Assembly (NCBI GenBank): GCA_012656075.1
Contig: JAAKBF010000117.1
Span: 62,001 to 126,000, forward strand
Direction: 5' to 3'
Source of the DNA: Phytophthora hibernalis
Taxonomy: Eukaryota > Oomycota > Peronosporomycetes > Peronosporales > Peronosporaceae
DNA: 64,000 nucleotides
Numbering within the stretch: position 1 is the stretch's first letter; each line of letters starts with the position of its first letter. The translations under genes and the position numbers were made by a program. The notes below the pieces were generated by a model. The model did no database searches. It was not told where the DNA came from and worked only from the letters and a program-made list of their open reading frames with translations. This document shows, piece after piece, positions 1 to 9,769 of this stretch.

Positions 1-371
1 AGAAAAAGCCTTTTTGCTGAAGTATCCAAATCGTATTAGGAAAGGTATGCGAAATGCAAGGATTCAGACCTCATTGCAATCCCTGGTAGACTCTGGGTAT
101 AAAATCCAGAGAATTCGCGTAATTCAATTTTTATTAACCGGCCAGACGAAAATAGTGGATTTTATTAGAATAAAATGCACTATTCTTGTCTCGCTGGTCG
201 AGATGATTCGAAACTGCTGCTGAAGCGTTGGATGTTCTCGAGAGTCTTTTGCAACACCCCTGTTTAATAGATACGCCTAGCCTATTCTGATTATTAAATT
301 AGCAAAAATAAAGGCGAAAATTAAAAATCTCTAGATTGTTGTTACCGTACATGTTTAATTAGTTGTCACTA

Positions 372-521
372 CAGTAATTTGACTCAATAGCGAGGTCATT
401 AAATTTTATAACCTGCTAGAATCTATAAACATAAACATCGATTGGCACCAACTAAAAATAAAGCTTTGCAAAGCTTTCAAACATGAATATATCAGGACCT
501 TGCTATTGAGGCAAATTACTG
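372..521. mobile_element. pogo-like MITE candidate
   Basis: A 150-bp unit has terminal inverted repeats of 26 bp (372-397 and 496-521) with two mismatches. The ends read CAGTAATTTG inward, the CAGT start typical of pogo/Tigger elements. TA precedes the left end, but the base pair after the right end is TC, so the expected TA duplication is not intact. There is no coding capacity. The family is inferred from the end sequence only. Confidence 0.5.
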
Positions 522-1289
522 TCTTATTTTGCCTGGAGACTCTCCAGTGGAGAGAAGGACCCGCTTGCCAAGAAAATCCCGGTACGAAATTTGTGTCCTA
601 AAGATTCGGCTTATACTGCTCACAGGGAACGAATAGGGATGTTTTGTGCAATGCACTTTTTGTGCTTTTTACCCCTGCTATGCACAAAATGCACTTCCCC
701 TGCTATGCACACTTTATTGCAGATGCAGTATATTTGTATTACGCAAAATAGCCCCGTGCGAGGCGTTGGTTGAGGAGATGGAGCTGGTGCATGAAATGTG
801 AGCGCGCTCGAGGATGACTTCTGTTCGCGACCAGACTGCAAGGTCGCCGCTTGCGCGGGCTCGTGCGAGCAGTCACGTGTTGAAGTTTGAATTTGGGTAC
901 TGAATTTGGGCCGATAAAACTTTTTTATTACATAAATGACCCTGGTCCCATTTGAGGTACCCAATGTCCCTAGGAATGAACGTCGAGAATTTGACACTCT
1001 GGTTGATACCAAGTATTAATACTACACCCAACACGCGAGCTCGCGCTGCAAGCGTGTGCTTAGCCTCTTTTGGCATGTTTGCCACTGACCACCACTTTGC
1101 TCTCCATGGTCTAAACTTAAAAAAATTATTCCAAAAGAATTCGTGTTACTTCTGCTACTTCATGCGGATTTGCCGTACGCTGCTGCGAACTTGGACGGGC
1201 AAAGGTGTAGTAAAAGTGAGGTGGTTGAAAGGCTCGGGTAATGAGAATTCACTACATGTATACGCTTTCTTCAGGCGAAAGAAACACTA

Positions 1290-1699
1290 CACCTTTTCAA
1301 CTTCAAAATGGCAAAAAGAAAATTCAATACGTCATAAGGTAAAATCAAAATGACGTGAATAGAGAAGTGACTGACGCACGTTTTTATATTTTGCATACGC
1401 GAACTTCTGGCTCGTCCGCCTCCTGAATTGCTCCATCATGGGACTTAATGGTGTGGAACGAGCCTATGTGGCAAGATACGTGGTTATAGCTTCGTAGAAG
1501 AGAAACCGGCCGCCTTCATCTAGCGGCCCTTAATAAACAGTTCTGGCGCGAGCACAAAGTGTATTTAAAATATCTGCAGTATATAATTCCCTTTCAAACC
1601 CGTTGCTTCTTTAATATCAGATTTGTCACCTTGTGTCATTTTGATTTTACGGTATGACGTATTGAATTTTCTTTTTGCCATTTTGAAGTTGAAAAGGTG
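1290..1699. mobile_element. Tc1/mariner-type MITE with long TIRs
   Basis: Positions 1290-1354 and 1635-1699 are inverse complements over 65 bp with two mismatches. The ends read CACCTTTTCAACTTC inward. TA lies directly outside both ends (1288-1289 and 1700-1701), which fits a TA target duplication. The 280-bp core has no usable ORF. This is a non-autonomous element; the superfamily follows from the TA duplication and is inferred. Confidence 0.75.
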
Positions 1700-2373
1700 T
1701 ACATCTCTTCTACATCTCAGATGTCCCTATAGCATTCGTCACTGCCTTTCGGTTGAACACCATACATACTGTCGAGGCCGTCTCAGTGATCTTGGTGATT
1801 AATATATGTCGTCACAATACCAGAAGGTAGCAAATATTTTATGCATCACTGACAGTCCCCAACACAAATACAAACAGACTGCTTCTTAGCCTCACATACA
1901 CACCAGACAGAAACGAAACGCGCACTGCTGAACGAAAACTCCGTCAGCCTGAAAAGCGTTTTTGGCTGCAACGATATCCTAGGCAACGGTATCTACTTCG
2001 GTCAACGCGTCTTGTTGTTCTTGAAGATCCACATGAGGAAACGCATTTGGCGGCAGCGTGAACGTCTTGCTCCCAGAAGTCAAAAGTGGTTGTGGTTGCT
2101 CTTGCAGGTTTTATTATTTATTTCTACCACCCATAAATATATTTCGATGTATTCTTGATTTAAATTTTGTTTGGGTCGTTTTTTGGCAACCTCGATCTCC
2201 TTAACTCGATCTCCATAGATTTCCCCGTCCCGTGGGACTGCGATTTCACTGGCCAAAAATCCTCGTAAAAACACGTACTGTAATTACGCTTTCATTCATT
2301 TCCACGAATCCAAATCTGTACCGAAGCAGATTGGTTGAAATGTATTTGACATGAATGCAGAAGCTCCACGGCC

Positions 2374-3739
2374 ATGAGCAAGCGGGAGAAGGAGCTGGAG
2401 GGAGAGTGCGACGTGCTGCGCAGGTGCGATTGGCCGCTGAATTGCGTGCTCTATGGATTGCTGCTAGGAGCCCTAAAACGGGTCGTTGACTTGTTGTTGT
2501 TGTGCCTCTGCGTAGTGAGCTGCAGGCCATGGAGCTGTTGGTGCAGCGCTATCAGGACGAGCTCGCCACCGCCAAGAGAGGCAGCTGCTCCTGCCACAAT
2601 CCCAGAAACGTCCCAGACCTACACCGCGTGGAGGAGGAACTGTTCGAGAACCAGAACTTAGCGCCTCGGGGGTCCGCCATGCGTGTCTCGAGGGCGGAGC
2701 TGCCTGTGTTGTGTCGGGTCCATGGAGAAGAGATGCGGTTCAGTGAGGTGCTACGCCTGCAAAAGTTCTTGAGAGAGGGGTGGACAGTTTGTTCACTGAG
2801 CGGTGGTGTCCTCTGTGCTGGCTACCGTAGGTGGAGCTGCCATCGTCGAGCTGGGAATGGGTGTCTGATTGGCGCTTCGATGTTCGCGCCCACACGGATG
2901 AAAACGGGTGGACTTATGCAGAGTCGTGGGAACAACTACGCGACGTCAGGCAACTGCATCGGAGGTAGGTGGGTGCTTGTATTTCACGGAGTTGGTGAAG
3001 TGTGGGAGCCTGATTGGTTTTGTGTCAGCAGTGAACAGACGATGAGTGCTAGAGTACGTCAACGTCGGTGGAAGAGAGAACGAATGCTCGTTCGATCTAC
3101 TGGACTGCCCATGGCGCTGAATGAAAGCCTGCTGACGAAAAGCAGACTAGCTGCTATGGTGCGTGCACTGTATGGGGCATGGCTGCCTCTTGCGACTGAC
3201 GCGGTACTTGCAAATTTCTGTATTAGCGATATGCGAACGAAAAGCTGACACAACAGGTACTAATACTTTCGCTGGTATTAAAGATTACTGTTACACAGAA
3301 GCATGATCGACGCATGGGTGATATATTGCAGTTACTTCGCGCAAACGAGCACATCGAGGAGTTGGAGCGTCGAGATAAATTGTACGAGGCGCACATGCTC
3401 AAGCTTCAGCAACTCGCCGATGAGCTGTCAAACGAGCTGTACGCTCGATCGTTCGATCTGCATGACCCCGTGGCGATCCCGTACACTATTTCAAAGAGCA
3501 CGGACATTCTGAAGCAGACCGAAGCGCTTCTCGGCGACATGCTGAACGAGCAAGGTTTCGCACGTTTAGACACTCTTGTCGTCACGAGTGCCGTGCAGCG
3601 CCGACGGTCAGAGATTTTGGCAGCGTGCGAGAACGAGCTCCAGACCACCGTGGACGAGTTCAACGACCTCGCGCGAACACTGGAGCGGAGGCAGTCTCAG
3701 CCTCCCGGGGGCCCTGAGCAACAGCCATTGTTCAGTTAG
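2374..3739 (+). CDS. dysferlin/peroxin-domain coiled-coil protein, five exons
   Basis: A spliced model joins exons 2374-2423, 2516-2747, 2831-2964, 3032-3158 and 3299-3739. All introns are GT..AG (92, 83, 67 and 140 bp) and the frame stays open for 327 residues. A short N-terminal helix is followed by a DysF-like region: FENQ, then WEWVSDW, then TDENGWTYAESW, and after the third intron VRQRRWKRER, the Trp/Arg pattern of dysferlin/Pex23/TECPR-type domains. The last exon (about 147 codons) is a predicted coiled coil ending in a Pro-rich tail. Such domains occur in membrane-associated peroxisomal or autophagy proteins; a role here is inference. No TM segment is evident. The start is the first in-frame ATG of exon 1, but an upstream exon cannot be excluded. 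This is the best-preserved gene in the window. Confidence 0.7.
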
Positions 3740-3804
3740 CGAGATAACAACGAGCATTTATTCGCCACTCCAGTCCTTCTGATCGCGTAGCGCATGTCGA
3801 CGCC

Positions 3805-4053
3805 ATGCGCCGGCCACCATGTCCCACGATGTTCCAAATGTTCCGGGGCAATGGTGGGCCCAACTCCAATGTCCTGGCAAGAACTCGCCAAGTGCTACGA
3901 TCTAGCACGAAAACGGCCCCGCAGGGAAAGAAGAGAAGAAGGCTGCAGAAAACATCGGCGAGCGAGGATGCCAGTCAATCTGATAGGACTGCCAAAGCAG
4001 ATGTCACGCCGACGCCACAGCCTCCTCCCTGCCTAAATTCGTGCTCGACTTGA
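3805..4053 (+). CDS. hypothetical small basic ORF, uncertain
   Basis: An 82-codon ORF lies 66 bp after the stop of the dysferlin-domain gene. It begins MRRPPCPTMFQMFRG and has a Lys/Arg cluster (GKKRRRLQK) followed by a Ser/Thr/Pro-rich tail. An overlapping +1 frame (3794-4036) is also open. Reading on in another frame to about 4205 keeps reasonable composition, so a frameshift or an intron is possible. No domain is recognised. It could be the start of a broken host gene or chance. Confidence 0.25.
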   Translation: MRRPPCPTMFQMFRGNGGPNSNVLARTRQVLRSSTKTAPQGKKRRRLQKTSASEDASQSDRTAKADVTPTPQPPPCLNSCST

Positions 4054-4229
4054 GTGGTTGGCTATCTTGCGAGCAAAGCACCACCTGGCTTCATCCCTTA
4101 AGTTTGGACCGCGTGTCCCCAGGAGGAAATGAAAACCGAAGACAAGGATATCGCCTGGGTAGTTCCGTCTGCAAGTCATATCCATCGATAGTGTACCGGT
4201 AGTGGAATTTAAATAACAAAATTTATATT

Positions 4230-4803
4230 TTGTCATTCAAAGTGTCACACCAGAAACCAAAGAAAACACGCAAGAAGCCCATGCCAATGAAAGCACCTGA
4301 GTCGGAAAATGAAGACCTGGCGAAGCCTCGAGCCCCGCTACCCGATCTAACGGCAAGCCTGGTTCATGAATTTGGGTTTCAAGAACTCACCCGATTTCTG
4401 CAAGAAGATCCATCTTGAGCACCCTCGACGTACAGTTAGATGCTCGTCTAAGCGAGCCAGTGGCTGTACCCAGCTCCACGAGGTCTTCACAACTCTGGAG
4501 GCCGTGCGGAAGTTGCCCGCCATATTACATGAGGCAGGCCTGGAAGTCTGATCGCAAAGTCTCACATCGTTGGCATCATTCGATGTTGAGGTGGTGCTGA
4601 ACTCGATTCGCCGTTTGTTTCATTCCCTGGGGCAACTCGTGGGAATGAAGATCAAATACGAACCTGCGCTACGTCCAGCTGCGTCGCCGACTGGTCGACC
4701 GAAGGCCCACGGAAGCTCCACCGGATTTTACCGATATCGTTCGGTGTCCTCGATCGTCGATGAATCCGAAAGCGACGCAAGTATGTCAGAGAGGATGATG
4801 TGG
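4230..4803 (+). pseudogene. gag N-terminal fragment, family B/C-like
   Basis: The ORF at 4230-4418 carries a basic start (KKTRKKPMPMKAPESE) that resembles the family B gag near 24580 (KKLKAPESEAEEQ). An FGFQELTRFLQEDP stretch aligns loosely with the YKSLYRLMQENQ region of that gag. Frames then shift repeatedly (4366-4551, 4570-4815) before the sequence runs into a family A LTR fragment at 4804. It is a divergent, broken copy without start context. Confidence 0.4.
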
Positions 4804-4920
4804 TGTTGGTTTTGAGCGCTCGGTCGCCAGGTAAGGTTGCCCTTGCTGAAAAAGTGACCGGCGTGCTCAGATTGGCGGGTTACATTCCCCGCCCGGCAGT
4901 GACCAGGGCAGTTAATTGAC
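4804..4920 (+). repeat. family A LTR, 5' fragment
   Basis: About 117 bp matches the first part of the full LTR at 19300: it starts TGTTGG, then GAGCGCTCGGTCGCC, and ends soon after a CCCCGC block. It stops near 4920 before the TATA box. The flanks are gag-like sequence on the left and the C-terminal side of an antisense ORF on the right, so it sits at a rearrangement junction. Confidence 0.6.
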
Positions 4921-5211
4921 CGCGGAATAGGCAAAGTCAGGAAGACCCGGACGACGATGGGGAATCTATGATGAAATTATCGGGCTCTCTAGTTCTCTCT
5001 CAGACCGTAAGGTGGCCAACACCGACGCACTGCGGGTGGGGCGACCATCACGACGAGGTGACGAAACCACCGCTGAAGAAAATGATCCATACGAGAGAAT
5101 CGCAGCCGTCCGGGCATCGGTGTCGACTTCATCACCCTGACAAATCAATGACTTCGGCCGGAGTCGGAAGAACCGATGACCCAGAGACAAGCGATCCTCT
5201 CGGTGAAGCCG

Positions 5212-5410
5212 GTGGTAAACCAGGAGGAGGACTCGGCGGTGACTCACTTGGGGGCGACGCCGGTGGGGAACCAGGCGAAGGACTCGGTGGCGACGCTGGT
5301 GGAGATACAGAAGGAGGACTTGGTGGCGACGCTGGTGGAGATACAGACGGAGGACTTGGCGGCGACGCTGGAGGAGACCCAAGCGGAGGGTTCGGTGGTG
5401 ATCCACCCGG
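5212..5410 (-). repeat. 36-bp tandem repeats coding a Pro/Ser tract in the aORF
   Basis: Units of about 36 bp repeat with few changes (for example from 5283 and from 5322). In the aORF frame they encode PPSPPSVSPPAS-type repeats, probably a disordered linker. Read on the plus strand they give a Gly-rich frame that I regard as a shadow. Confidence 0.7.
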
Positions 5411-6890
5411 AGACGACCCCCTCGGAGGAGCCGGCAAAGACAATGCTGGAGTGCAACCTTGAGCGCGGGCTTTCAGGTCTTGAGACGGACGACCCAACCG
5501 CTTGTGGGCAGGGAGGGTCGACTTCGGTGAACCCCGTGGAGGTTGTGTCGGTGTCACCTGTGGCAGAGACGCTGCCGGCGCCTGCTGTCAAAGACGCTTG
5601 CGGCAGTTCCGTCGACGCTGACACACCGTCGGAATGAGAGGCATGTCATCCAAATCCTCGGAGACGTCCCCAGCAGCCGACGATGACTTCGCGGAAGGTT
5701 TCGACCCGGCGTCCGATCTGGGAGCATCGCGATCATCACCCTCCGACCTCTCCGAGGAAGCGATACGGCTGCGTTTCGAAGTGATGCTCGGAGGCGTAAG
5801 ACCAAGCAACTCCCAGTCGATGTCGTCCGCGGTGATGTCTAAACGAGGACAGGAGGGGAGTCAAAAATGGATTACATATCAAGGAAGCATAAACATAACC
5901 CACCGGCGGAAGCAAGCACCAATGTGTCGACATCCAGTTCATGGAGAGCAGCGTGGCGGCGAAGGATGGTGTTCGCACGTTTCAGACTTGCCACTTGAGC
6001 TTCAAGAGCTTGCACCTGGGGTGGTACCACACCGACCGAGGCTTGGGCAGACGCGTCAAGCGCAGCCCGATGCCGCGCCACTTGCTCGGTGTAAGCCACC
6101 AGACCAGGTTTGAAGCGCTCACGCTCTTGGTGGAGGAGCCGTTGTGCGGACGTCAATGAAGTCTCGGCCGAGGTCGCGCGAGCAGCCCATAGCTTCACGA
6201 TGGGGTCGTGGTCCGCTATAGCAAAGTTAGCTTGGCGAAGGTGGGCGGCCGCCTGGTCGTGCTCCTGAGGTGGGTCTGTCGGAGGCCGTCAGTATGTCGC
6301 GGGTCCGACTCTCCTCGCTCGATGCTTGAGTACTGAAACGCTCGAACGTCTCTCGTTCTTGAGTATCAGCGGAGAGCCGGTCCTCGGTGTCGGCGATTTT
6401 GGCCTTAAGCTCAGCCACCTCGTTGCGGAGGTCAACGACTAGCTCCGCCTCACCCGGAGGAAGTTGGGCAGGGGCAGAAACTGCTGACAAGACCTCACCG
6501 AGGTCTGTAGCATGCTCCATGTGGCCATCGAGCGTCGAGTCGACTCGCCGAGGACGCTGGCGAGCCACACCGACGAAGAGTTGGCCAAGCCGAAGCAAGC
6601 GTTGCTGAACGAGGGCCGGAAACGAAAGCTCGGTCGTTGTAGCTGGAGGTGGGACCGTCCCAGCAGTGTCGGTCTGACACCCCACCGGACGAGACGAGTC
6701 GCGATGGCGTCGGAAGCTTCGGACGTACACCACCAAGCAGATATCTTGGACAGACGAAGAGGGGGAATCACCGGAGACAACCCGTCGAGTGCGCCTCCAC
6801 CGGCTCGTGGAACACCAGCCGGATGCTGAGGTAGGCTTCGGTGGAGCTGGGAGGTCGGACAGCAGCATATGCAGTTTCCTGTGAGCGAGC

Positions 6891-6970
6891 CTGAAGAATG
6901 AAGAAACAAGTGAACGAGAGTGAGAAGATGCTCAAGGTACACGGAGCGATCAAGATGGAGAAGAGCTTAC
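6891..6970 (-). other. intron in family A aORF, copy 1
   Basis: The minus strand reads GTAAGCTC at the donor and CTTCAG at the acceptor, 80 bp apart. The joined exons stay in phase (..SGE + ARSQ..). Copy 2 has a 78-bp intron at the equivalent place (19090-19167), which supports real splicing of an antisense transcript. Confidence 0.6.
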
Positions 6971-7113
6971 CTCACCGCTGAGCGCGATGACCCGGAGAGC
7001 TGCAGCGGTAGCGTCGCTCAGGAGACGTGACAGAGGAGTCATGGGACGGAGCAGCGACACGCCACGACGCGCACTACGTGCGGAAGTTTGCGTCGAGGCG
7101 GGGGCAGTTGTGG

Positions 7114-7533
7114 CGTTGGGTTTGAGCGCTCGGTCGCCAGCCAGCAAGGTTGCCCTTTGCTGAAGGAAAGTGACCAGCGTGCCCTGATTGGCGGGTTATA
7201 TTCCCCGCGCGACAGTGGCCAGGGCAGCTAGTGACCAAAGCCTCGGTCGGGTATAATAAATTCCTGGCCGAGGTACGAACCCTCGTTTGTACCCATTTCA
7301 GTTTTGTACACTCGGTCTTATAGAGCCGGGTACAGGATCACATACTGGGATCTGTTCACTCTGGATATTTGTATTTAGATATAGGACTAGCTATAGGATT
7401 GACTACAGAGGATCTCAGAGTCATAGATCAACAGAAATAAATCAGCCGTCTTCCCCCAAGTCACCAAGGGTCAAGTCCGTCTTCGGTAAGTCTAGCTAGC
7501 TTATCTTAGGGTCTGGATACGCTCGGCTTGTGG
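7114..7533 (+). repeat. family A LTR, forward 5' part
   Basis: This follows the full LTR at 19300 from its first bases (TG changed to CG here) to GCTCGGCTTGTGG, including the TATAATAAAT box near 7252. It then joins an LTR copy in the opposite orientation at 7535. The antisense ORF copy 1 abuts it on the left, as at 19300. Confidence 0.8.
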
Positions 7534-7534
7534 A

Positions 7535-8310
7535 AACCAGGAACGATCCCTTACGCCGGGTTGGATGTGAACCCTCTGTACACCTAGATTGTATTAGGCC
7601 AACCCAATAACCTGCACCACTAGCCACGAGCGAGAGCTAGTATGCAATATCGCGCTTTCGCGCGAACCCCAGTCCCTCAGAAGGAAGGTTATGGCTGTCA
7701 AGCCTAATACGGGTTTGCCGAGGTAAGACCTCGGCGGGTAGTAAAATATGTACGGAACACTCGGTTCCACTATAATATATGGTGAACGATGCTTCTGGTC
7801 GCTCCCAACACTCGGCCACTCTAATCTCTTGGACTGACCAGCAACAAACCCTCGGTTCAATGTACCTTAGGCTTGCTGACCAGCATCCCACAAGCCGAGC
7901 GTATCCAGACCCTAAGATAAGCTAGCTAGACTTACCGAAGTCCGACTTGACCCTTGGTGACTTGGGGGAAGACTGCTGATTTATTTCTGTTGATCTATGA
8001 CCCTGAGAACCTCTGTAGTCAATCCTATAGCTAGTCCTATATCTAAATACAAATATCCAGAGTGAACCGATCCCCGTATGTGATCCTATACCCGTCTCTA
8101 TAATACCGAGGGTACGAAACTGAAATGAGTACATACGAGGGCTCGTACTCTCGGCCGGATATTTATTATACCCGACCGAGACCTCAATCACTAAACTATT
8201 GTGGTCACTGTGGCGCGGGAATGTAATCCGCAAATGAGAGCACGCCGGTCACTTTCCTTTAGCAAGGGCAACCTTGCCGACTGGCGACCGAGCGCCTCCA
8301 AAACCCAACA
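7535..8310 (-). repeat. family A LTR, inverted copy
   Basis: The reverse complement matches the LTR at 19300 from TGTTGGGTTT (8310-8301) to ATCGTTCCTGGT near 7535, about 776 of 879 bp. Its outer end abuts Helitron coding sequence at 8311, so this end marks an insertion into the Helitron. With 7114-7533 it makes a long inverted repeat (arms 7130-7533 and 7887-8290, loop about 350 bp). Confidence 0.8.
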
Positions 8311-8400
8311 CCACAGGTGCCTTTGGAAAAGTGGCGGGTTTCAACGGTGTGATTGAACCGCAGATTGATGGTCGCCTGCATTTACATATGAATGCGTATG
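8311..8400 (+). pseudogene. Helitron Rep fragment with HxH motif
   Basis: In frame from 8318 the translation reads GAFGKVAGFNGVIEP then QIDGRLHLHM, matching the second rolling-circle motif (E-x-Q-x2-G-x2-H-x-H) of Helitron Rep domains. It is cut by the LTR on the left and by GH30-derived sequence on the right at about 8400. The rest of the same type of protein resumes near 9770. Confidence 0.6.
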
Positions 8401-8631
8401 GTTCGTTCTTTGAAAACATCCCCATTTGGGCCATCACGACGCAGAACGAGCCTACAGAGCAATTCTCGATCAAATACTGGCAGAGCTTGCGCTTCAACGT
8501 CACCACGGAGCGCGATTTCATCAAGCGTGACCTGGGTCCCGTTATGAAGGAGAACCACCCGGACCTGAAGATCATTATGATGGATGACCAGAAGGACCTG
8601 CTGCTAGACTGGGATGCTACGTTGTGGCTTC
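8401..8631 (+). pseudogene. GH30 glycosidase fragment, central part
   Basis: The frame fused after the Helitron HLHM motif reads IPIWAITTQNEP, then RDFIKRDLGPVM, then IIMMDDQKDLLLDW. This matches the central part of family 30 glycoside hydrolases (glucosylceramidase-like), where the Glu of NEP is the acid/base catalyst. The flanking parts of the same gene lie on the opposite strand at 8696-8985, so the gene was scrambled. It has no start and cannot make an enzyme. Confidence 0.6.
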
Positions 8632-8695
8632 AGAGTAGTCCATCCGCTCGTTGAAGCTGTCCGAACGCTCGTTGATCGGCTCCAAAGTGCTTGGA
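8632..8695 (-). pseudogene. family A gag sliver
   Basis: The minus strand gives STLEPINERSDS then RMDYSEA, nearly the same as gag residues coded at 20399-20462. About 64 bp only; it separates two pieces of a GH30 gene in opposite orientations, as filler DNA would. Confidence 0.6.
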
Positions 8696-8985
8696 GTCGC
8701 GAGTGTTTTTGAGAGAGATCACCGATAATGTCCCGAGCATAGATTTGCGCACGTTGCCAAGCGAACGTTGGGTTTTGAAGCGTGGGGCCCGCACCAGTTA
8801 TAATGCCGTCAATGAGGTAGCCCTCGCACGCTTCCGTCGCCAGGATGAACAGGTCAGGATACGACTCGTTAATGGTCGTATTCTCCGTAGTCATTCACGC
8901 CGGCGGTGCCCACGAGGACCCAAAAAGCTTCATGCCTCGCGTAGACGTACTCATAGCCCGCTGAATAAAGGGGATCTTCTTGACC
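8696..8985 (-). pseudogene. GH30 glycosidase fragments, inverted
   Basis: On the minus strand 8985-8898 reads KKIPFIQRAM, then MKLFGSSWAPPA, the N-terminal side of a GH30 domain. The expected Trp is a TGA stop (8897-8895). After a short jump come FILATEAC (with the likely nucleophile Glu), then AWQRAQIYARDIIGDLS. The part expected between them sits inverted at 8401-8631. The order and strand changes show that the gene was broken and rejoined. Confidence 0.6.
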
Positions 8986-9159
8986 TTAAGAATTGACTGC
9001 ACTCTGGAACCCATGTTTCTGCACGCGAAAACAATCCCCACCCGTAGCCGGCAGCAAATCAACTACGCGAAAATCGGTGGGGAAGAGGACGAGGAGAAAA
9101 TTGTCGCCGACTCAGAAGAGGAGGGCGAGGATGAGGAACGTTTTGAGGCCAAAAGTAGC
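8986..9159 (+). pseudogene. acidic protein fragment, unassigned
   Basis: The plus strand reads MFLHAKTIPTRSRQQINYAKIG followed by a Glu/Asp-rich run to about 9159. The piece lies between GH30 and Argonaute fragments and has the look of an exon from a nuclear protein. I do not recognise the family. Confidence 0.25.
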
Positions 9160-9512
9160 GATGGGCCGACATTTCAGTCTTCAAAATATCAATATCATAG
9201 TGATGCCCCACGCTCACACGGTCACGGTAGTAGATGACGTGTTCCGGCTTGCGGTTCGTGCTCTCATAGTACGCCAAGAAGAGATCGCGCAGCATGTGCG
9301 GCAGTAGCTGGATATCACTGGAAGCCTTTTGCGCAGCCACTCGAGCAACATACTTTGCTGAGTTGCGGTCAAGCGAAGCTACAACGGAGGCGATTGAAGG
9401 TCGCCCGCCCATGCCCGAGCGCAGGTGCTCCACGTCAGCGCCGATGATGATTGTAGGAGCCGTACCCACCAGCGGTAGACCCTCACGCAGAATCGAGTTC
9501 TTACCGTAACGC
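9160..9512 (-). pseudogene. Argonaute PIWI-domain fragment
   Basis: The minus strand reads IIIGADVEH, PSIASVVASLDRN, then LPHMLRDLFLAYYE and VIYYRDRVS, in the order seen in eukaryotic Argonaute PIWI domains. The first two catalytic Asp (in GADVEH and YRD) are present; the Gly usual in RDGVS is Arg. The piece is about 115 residues, without PAZ, MID or the C-terminal His. It is fused at 9512 to an antisense-ORF tail and is surrounded by other fragments, so it is a dispersed exon piece. Confidence 0.7.
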
Positions 9513-9705
9513 GATGACCGAGGGATCATCATCGAGCACCTGAGTCATGCTCCTAAGGAAGGCTTCAACAGCAGAGACTTGGACCCAGTGGCGTCGCTCC
9601 CATAGCGCGAGACCGAGGTCCGCTTTCTCGGTCCGGTCGGTGGCGATGCCTTGGAACTGACGCCACATCTGACGAACCGAGCTAATCCAGTGGCAGGGGT
9701 TGAGA
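9513..9705 (-). pseudogene. family A aORF C-terminal fragment
   Basis: The minus strand matches the aORF end coded at 52970-52780: ATGLARF.., [36 protein letters not shown] and DDPSVIALR. It stops exactly where Argonaute sequence begins. It is a third type of fragment packed into this 1.4-kb insert in the Helitron. Confidence 0.6.
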
Positions 9706-9769
9706 TCTACTATTAAAGCGGGGGCGTCGTGTAAACACCTTCGAATCTACGTCGCAGACTGGATCGACG

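Larger units (their letters stand above)
1..2373. other. gene-poor AT-rich region
   Basis: Apart from the two MITEs at 372-521 and 1290-1699, this stretch shows no ORF with convincing composition or recognisable domains. A 15-bp stretch (CCCCTGCTATGCACA) occurs twice near 674 and 697. Nothing here can be assigned as the promoter of the gene starting at 2374. Confidence 0.5.
4966..7042 (-). pseudogene. family A antisense ORF (aORF), copy 1
   Basis: Reading leftward from the LTR at 7114, exon 1 (7042-6971) includes the RLLSDATAAALR motif. A GT..AG intron (6970-6891) is followed by exon 2 starting ARSQ. After a frame break comes a region with GCQTD and RQRPRRVDS, a coiled coil (VAELKAKIADTEDRL), and a second coiled coil near 6200-5900. 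A DDIDWELLGLTPP stretch, a Ser/Ala/Asp segment and a Pro/Ser tandem repeat (5410-5215) follow, then a region ending near 4966 with DEVDTDARTAAIL. Function is unknown. Copies at 18301-19227 and 52573-54438 share order and motifs. At least two frame breaks make this copy non-functional as read. Confidence 0.6.

Noticed and set aside
1635..1701. Possible coding exon in 952-1353
   Set aside because: The ORF end coincides with one arm of the mariner-type MITE, so its length is accidental.
4968..5462. Plus-strand Gly/Asp-rich ORF with GGLGGDAGGD repeats
   Set aside because: It is the complement of the Pro/Ser tandem repeats of the antisense ORF. The minus frame is supported by homology with copy 3 near 54100.
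7287..8233. ORFs inside the LTR-A copies
   Set aside because: They recur in every LTR copy and on both strands, lie over the TATA and initiator, and have no domain. They are non-coding LTR sequence.
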